Assembly (NCBI GenBank): GCA_025054735.1
Contig: JANWZG010000136.1
Coordinates: 1 to 9,103 of the forward strand
Source of the DNA: Cyanobacteriota bacterium
GTDB taxonomy: Bacteria; Cyanobacteriota; Cyanobacteriia; SKYG9
DNA length: 9,103 bases
Reading direction: 5' to 3'
Position numbers and translations under genes: made by a program. Below are positions 6,202 through 9,103 of this stretch, one piece after another. Each line of letters opens with the position of its first letter. The stretch's first letter is position 1. A model generated the notes under the pieces. That model made no database searches. It was given only the letters and a program-made list of their open reading frames with translations, and was not told the DNA's origin.

Positions 6202-7269
6202 CTACCTGCTCCCTAGAGTTTGTTCCAGCCGTTGGCTGAACTGAGACATGCCATAGCAAATCAACCAGTAGATGGCACCAATAAAGAGATATACCTCGGC
6301 ATAGCGCCCAATGAAGTCAGCTTGGGCCAAGATCGATCGAGAGATGCCCGTTAGTTCCACCAAGGCGAATAGCGCTAGTAACGATGTGTCTTTGAACAGG
6401 GAAATAAATTGGTTAACAATCGCTGGAATCACAGCTCGTAGCGCTTGCGGCAAGACAATTAGCCCCATTGTCAGCCATGGGCCTAACCCTAAGGCTTTAG
6501 CCGCTTCATACTGTCCACGGGGGATAGCTTGCAGGCCACCCCGTACAGCCTCGGCTAGGTAGGCAGCATTGAAAAGAGCAAGGCCCGCGATCGCTCGCAA
6601 CACCCGATCAAGGCGAATGGTAGGGGGAAACAGCAGTTGTAGCATCACCATGGCCATGAACAAGATGCCGATCAATGGCAAGCCACGCACGATTTCGATA
6701 TATAGGACACTAAACCAGCGAATAACGGGCAAATCACTCTGACGGCCCAGAGCCAACAGCACTCCTAAGGGAAACGCTACCCCGATGCTTACTACAGACA
6801 GTACAACAGTCAGCAATAACCCATTCCAGCGAATGGGTGGCACGGGTTTTAAGCCTGCCCCACCGCTGAGCAACCACCAGATCCCAAGGGTTGAAACTGT
6901 CAGCAGCACGGTAATGGAGAGGGGATGGGTTATAAACGCTACCCAAGAAGCGGGTCGGCGGACTGTTACAGAGCGTGGTTGTTGCCATAAATACCAACTG
7001 CTAGCGATGACAATTGCCCCAAACCACAGAGCTGCGATCGCAACACGCCACACCTGATCTTTGGGATAACGCCCCACCAGGAATAGAGATAGATTAGCCT
7101 GAATTACTCGCCACTGGGCTTGTTGTATAGCCCAAGTAGTTGTGAGCACAAGAATCCATCCCAAGATTACAACGGCTATAAGCGTGAGGATAACGTTGTA
7201 CCAAGTGTTGAAGAGATTGCGACGTAACCATAACCATGGCGATGGTGTTAAAGGTTTTAAGGTGGTCAT
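6202..7269 (-). CDS. natH: Polar amino acid ABC transporter permease, NatH/AapM type
   Basis: Inner-membrane permease of 355 residues from the polar amino acid (HisM/AapM/BztC) family, in cyanobacteria the NatH subunit of the N-II system for acidic and neutral polar amino acids. N-terminal hydrophobic spans lie at about 27-47, 76-95 and 112-134. The conserved BPD_transp_1 core runs from about 147 to 345, with L-L-L-T-V-V-L-S at 151-158, V-R-G-L-P-L-I at 194-200, and the ATPase-docking EAA loop beginning E-A-A-K-A-L-G-L-G at 255-263. The extended N-terminus distinguishes AapM/NatH from short HisM-like permeases. Its ATG shares one base with the stop of the upstream nitrilase gene (TAATG), indicating translational coupling. 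No NatG-type partner, binding protein or BgtA-type ATPase is next to it. It ends 17 bases from the convergent livG-type gene. Confidence 0.92.
   Translation of the reverse strand: MTTLKPLTPSPWLWLRRNLFNTWYNVILTLIAVVILGWILVLTTTWAIQQAQWRVIQANLSLFLVGRYPKDQVWRVAIAALWFGAIVIASSWYLWQQPRSVTVRRPASWVAFITHPLSITVLLTVSTLGIWWLLSGGAGLKPVPPIRWNGLLLTVVLSVVSIGVAFPLGVLLALGRQSDLPVIRWFSVLYIEIVRGLPLIGILFMAMVMLQLLFPPTIRLDRVLRAIAGLALFNAAYLAEAVRGGLQAIPRGQYEAAKALGLGPWLTMGLIVLPQALRAVIPAIVNQFISLFKDTSLLALFALVELTGISRSILAQADFIGRYAEVYLFIGAIYWLICYGMSQFSQRLEQTLGSR
6587..6594. repeat. HIP1 octamer GCGATCGC
   Basis: Perfect copy of the highly iterated palindrome of many cyanobacterial genomes, inside the permease gene. It supports the assignment of the host lineage. 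Confidence 0.85.
7034..7041. repeat. HIP1 octamer GCGATCGC
   Basis: Second perfect HIP1 copy, also inside the permease gene. Confidence 0.85.
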
Positions 7270-8081
7270 TACACAAACACTCGGTGCTTGAGAGATGGCA
7301 TTTGGCGGCGAACTTGCTCTAAGCGTGAAGGGTCGATCGTCGCCACTACAACACCGGGTTGGTCGCCTGCATCAGCCAGCACCACACCCCAAGGATCTAC
7401 AATCATGGCATGACCATGGGATTGGCGACGAGCATTATGCTTGCCAGTTTGGGCTGGGGCAATGATATAACAGGTGTTTTCAATGGCACGAGCTTGCAGC
7501 AGTACCTGCCAGTGATCTTTGCCCGTGTAAGCCGTGAACGTAGCAGGCACAAACAGAATTTCTGCGCCCATTTGCGCTAAGTGGCGATATAACTCCGGAA
7601 AGCGCAAGTCGTAACATACGGATAATCCCAAATTTCCCAACTCCTTAGAGGGATAAACTGGCGGCATCTGGTTACCGGCAACCATAGTGCCAGACTCACG
7701 ATAGGTATTACCATCGGGCAAGTCTACATCAAATAAATGCACCTTCTCATAGCGGGCTAGCTCTTGCCCATTGCGTCCAATCAGTAGGGCAGTATTGTAA
7801 GCTTTGCCAGGAGTAGCCGGTACCGGATAGCCACCCCCCAAAATCATGACCTGATATTTTAGTGCCATGGTCTTGAGGAATTTTTCGCTTTCACGGGCGA
7901 TCGTTTCTGCCTGGGCTATCTTTTTCTCTTCATCGCCTAAGAAAGAAAAGTTTTCAGGTAATCCAATCAACTCTGCGCCTTGTTTAACCGCTAGATCAAT
8001 TAAATCTTCTGCCTGGTTTAAATTTTTCTCCAAATCAGGGATGCTGTTCATTTGCAAGGCAGCAGCAACATAAGACTTCAT
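7269..8081 (-). CDS. Carbon-nitrogen hydrolase (nitrilase superfamily amidase)
   Basis: Cytoplasmic amidohydrolase of 270 residues from the Nit1/Nit2 branch, which cleaves small amides such as deaminated glutathione, alpha-ketoglutaramate or omega-amides. The catalytic triad is visible: Glu43 in L-P-E-N-F, Lys113 in Y-E-K-V-H-L-F-D, and Cys156 in L-S-V-C-Y-D-L-R-F-P-E-L-Y. A second conserved acid follows in the cysteine block. I chose ATG 8081 because M-K-S-Y-V-A-A-A-L-Q begins directly on the first beta strand; ATG 8087 and TTG 8093 are in-frame alternatives adding two or four residues. A promoter candidate ending at 8101 would put the transcript start near 8094, which disfavours the TTG. 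The substrate is not certain. It forms a coupled pair with the downstream permease gene. Confidence 0.92.
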   Translation of the reverse strand: MKSYVAAALQMNSIPDLEKNLNQAEDLIDLAVKQGAELIGLPENFSFLGDEEKKIAQAETIARESEKFLKTMALKYQVMILGGGYPVPATPGKAYNTALLIGRNGQELARYEKVHLFDVDLPDGNTYRESGTMVAGNQMPPVYPSKELGNLGLSVCYDLRFPELYRHLAQMGAEILFVPATFTAYTGKDHWQVLLQARAIENTCYIIAPAQTGKHNARRQSHGHAMIVDPWGVVLADAGDQPGVVVATIDPSRLEQVRRQMPSLKHRVFV

Positions 8082-8100
8082 AACCATGTTCAAGGAATCA

Positions 8101-8131
8101 ACTATATGCGTGTGTATGCGTGTGGTGACAA
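8101..8131 (-). promoter_or_regulatory. Candidate promoter of the nitrilase-permease pair
   Basis: Reading leftward, TTGTCA (plus 8131-8126) matches the -35 consensus at five of six bases and TATAGT (plus 8106-8101) matches the -10 at five of six. The spacer is 19 bases, longer than the usual 17, and most of it consists of the tandem decamer described separately. Transcription would start near 8094, giving a leader of about a dozen bases before ATG 8081. Confidence 0.45.
8105..8124. repeat. Perfect 10-bp tandem duplication
   Basis: TATGCGTGTG occurs twice head-to-tail (8105-8114, 8115-8124) without mismatch. It overlaps the spacer of the candidate nitrilase promoter, so copy number would change promoter spacing by one helical turn. 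Confidence 0.9.
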
Positions 8132-8134
8132 GCC

Positions 8135-8192
8135 ATAGATTCTAGATTACAGGTTTCCGGCTAATAGATTCTAGATTACAGGTTTCCGGCTA
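8135..8192. repeat. Perfect 29-bp tandem duplication
   Basis: Two identical, directly abutting 29-base copies (8135-8163 and 8164-8192), each beginning ATAGATTCTAG and ending TTTCCGGCTA. There is no spacer and no third copy, so this is not a CRISPR array. The unit is not one of the heptameric STRR families of cyanobacteria. On the minus strand each copy carries TAGAAT, one mismatch from the -10 consensus, so the duplication may double a promoter element for the nitrilase gene. Confidence 0.95.
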
Positions 8193-8201
8193 GCACCATA
8201 C

Positions 8202-8252
8202 CAGTCGGATTTAGATTTATAGAGGCTTTAGGATTTCTACAAAATCCGATTG
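8202..8252. repeat. Long inverted repeat with 11-bp arms
   Basis: CAGTCGGATTT (8202-8212) pairs with AAATCCGATTG (8242-8252), ten Watson-Crick pairs and one G-U pair, around a 29-base loop. A smaller inverted repeat, TACAA (8238-8242) with TTGTA (8250-8254), uses part of the right arm, so the two pairings compete. There is no following T-run, so it is not a standard terminator. Confidence 0.5.
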
Positions 8253-8546
8253 TAAAAAGTAGCTGGTTAGGATAAACGAACCATATAAAAACATGGCTCG
8301 CATAACTTTTCTCATAGAGTACAGGGGTATTTGGTGTAACAGGCCTTTGAAAATTGTTGCAGTCGGTTTCGGCTGTAGGTAAAGGCATTTGTTTTGTCAG
8401 GATAGCTGACCCTGCCCACTAGGCACCTGTCTAGGGGTTGGTAGGGCGATTATCATAACAAGATAGTGTCGCTTATAACTCTTCCCTCAACAATCACAAC
8501 TGATGTGTCCCAACCCCTCTAGGGTAGCTTTGCCGATGACTCCTTT

Positions 8547-8590
8547 TGACGTTGCTCAGGATCAGTTGTTCAGGAAAACTGACGTTGCTC
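8547..8590. repeat. Direct repeat TGACGTTGCTC, two copies 33 bp apart
   Basis: The identical 11-mer occurs at 8547-8557 and 8580-8590, upstream of the rightward coiled-coil gene. The 33-base spacing equals about three helical turns, so both copies face the same side of the DNA, as expected for paired regulator sites. No known motif is recognised. Confidence 0.5.
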
Positions 8591-8615
8591 TAGCCAATCA
8601 GCACCACCGTAGAAT
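8585..8615 (+). promoter_or_regulatory. Weak candidate promoter of the coiled-coil gene
   Basis: TTGCTC (8585-8590) and TAGAAT (8610-8615, five of six against the -10 consensus) are separated by 19 bases. Transcription would start near 8622, about 48 bases before ATG 8670. The -35 match is poor and the spacing long, so only the -10 is reasonably supported. Confidence 0.3.
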
Positions 8616-8669
8616 AAAGATTACCTGAATAAATGTATACTTAAGCTCTACACTGGGTTCACTAATTCT

Positions 8670-9103
8670 ATGGGTGAGAATAAGAATTGGTTGATCATCA
8701 CATCTGTAGCGTTTGGAGTTGGCTTTAGCCTCAGTCTTGCTGTTACTCGTCAAGTAAGAACTTCGGCATTAATCAGCTTGATAACAATTCCAGCCTCAGC
8801 CGCTGGGGTGTTTGTAGCGAATCGGCAGCGCCAGCAAGAGATGTTTATGTTTCTTAAAGCCGACATTAAGACGCTTGAGCAACAAAAAGAAGCCTTGAAG
8901 CGATCGCTGCAAACCCTACAGGATTATCAAGACGCAACTCAGGCGACCCATGCCCAAGCTCAGCAAGAACTAGAAGCTAAACTCCAGCAGCTACAAACTC
9001 AGCTAGATGCTGATCAGCAGAAACATCACTCACTTCAAAGTGACCTAGCAGCGCTTGAGCAGCAACGGCAAACCCTGGAGCAAGCAGTGGCAAGGCTTCG
9101 TCA
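8670..9103 (+). CDS. Membrane-anchored coiled-coil protein, partial (3' end beyond window)
   Basis: The frame opens at ATG 8670 and stays open through 144 codons to the window edge, with no stop. Residues 7-25 and about 33-50 are hydrophobic and likely form a membrane hairpin separated by a short R-Q-V-R turn. From about residue 55 to the edge the sequence is rich in Gln, Leu, Glu and Ala with heptad-like spacing (for example L-E-Q-Q-K-E-A-L-K-R-S-L), typical of a long coiled coil. The ATG is the first after an in-frame stop (TAG 8610-8612); there is no clear Shine-Dalgarno sequence. The gene contains a HIP1 octamer. Function depends on the unseen C-terminal domain; I do not recognise it. Confidence 0.85.
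   Translation, partial: MGENKNWLIITSVAFGVGFSLSLAVTRQVRTSALISLITIPASAAGVFVANRQRQQEMFMFLKADIKTLEQQKEALKRSLQTLQDYQDATQATHAQAQQELEAKLQQLQTQLDADQQKHHSLQSDLAALEQQRQTLEQAVARLR
8900..8907. repeat. HIP1 octamer GCGATCGC
   Basis: Third perfect HIP1 copy, inside the partial coiled-coil gene, suggesting that this gene is native to the same genome. Confidence 0.85.

Larger units (their letters stand above)
8094..8669. other. Divergent intergenic region between the nitrilase and the coiled-coil gene
   Basis: 576 bases with no supported gene. It contains two tandem duplications (8105-8124, 8135-8192), a long inverted repeat (8202-8252), a short hairpin CAGTCG-GTTT-CGGCTG (8360-8375, with one G-U pair), a distant inverted pair GGGGTTGG (8434-8441) and CCAACCCC (8510-8517), and a direct repeat TGACGTTGCTC (8547-8557 and 8580-8590). 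A leftward frame at 8388-8176 runs through these repeats and is not credible as a gene. Confidence 0.6.

Noticed and set aside
8135..8192. Possible CRISPR repeats
   Set aside because: The two 29-bp copies abut directly without spacers, and no cas gene is present.
8176..8388. Minus-strand 70-aa frame upstream of the nitrilase
   Set aside because: It runs through the tandem duplication and inverted repeats, has no family-like features, and is best explained as chance.

Overview
The window looks like chromosomal DNA of a cyanobacterium. The HIP1 octamer GCGATCGC occurs intact three times (6587-6594, 7034-7041, 8900-8907) and seven-base versions recur through the genes. The two transport proteins also resemble the N-I and N-II amino acid uptake systems known from cyanobacteria. 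Base composition looks even across the window, and I see no transposase, integrase, CRISPR array, tRNA or rRNA, so this is probably native chromosome rather than an island.

Layout. Bases 1-606 hold no supported complete gene, only palindromes and the leader of dnaJ. A class B (zinc-finger-less) DnaJ co-chaperone runs rightward (607-1590) and converges 30 bases away on a leftward pair: a family 2 glycosyltransferase (4369-3473) followed by arginyl-tRNA synthetase (3399-1621). A control region (4370-4728) holds two 7-bp stems that cannot form together and a TTGACT-type promoter. It precedes an unrecognised 88-aa protein (4729-4995). Next come a palindrome that overlaps an HLR1-like (RpaB-type) site, a 46-aa single-span membrane protein with a strong ribosome binding site (5174-5314), and a LivG/NatA-type ABC ATPase (5372-6184). 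The ATPase converges on a leftward two-gene unit: a nitrilase-family amidohydrolase (8081-7269) whose TAA stop shares its final A with the ATG of a NatH/AapM-type amino acid permease (7269-6202). Upstream of the nitrilase lie a plausible promoter, a 10-bp tandem duplication inside that promoter's spacer, a perfect 29-bp tandem duplication and a long inverted repeat. The last gene, running rightward out of the window (8670 onward), starts a membrane-anchored coiled-coil protein that is cut by the window edge.

How the genes fit together. The ATPase, the permease and the amidohydrolase all concern nitrogenous small molecules. However, the ATPase (branched-chain/hydrophobic type) and the permease (polar type) belong to different ABC subfamilies, so they are unlikely to form one transporter. 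DnaJ and ArgS are housekeeping. The 46-aa membrane protein with its HLR1-like upstream site could be a small photosynthesis-associated protein, but that is inference. I did not find an obvious multi-gene novel system. The most interesting items are the coupled nitrilase-permease pair, the 46-aa protein with its upstream site, the competing hairpins near 4640, and the two fresh-looking tandem duplications upstream of the nitrilase.
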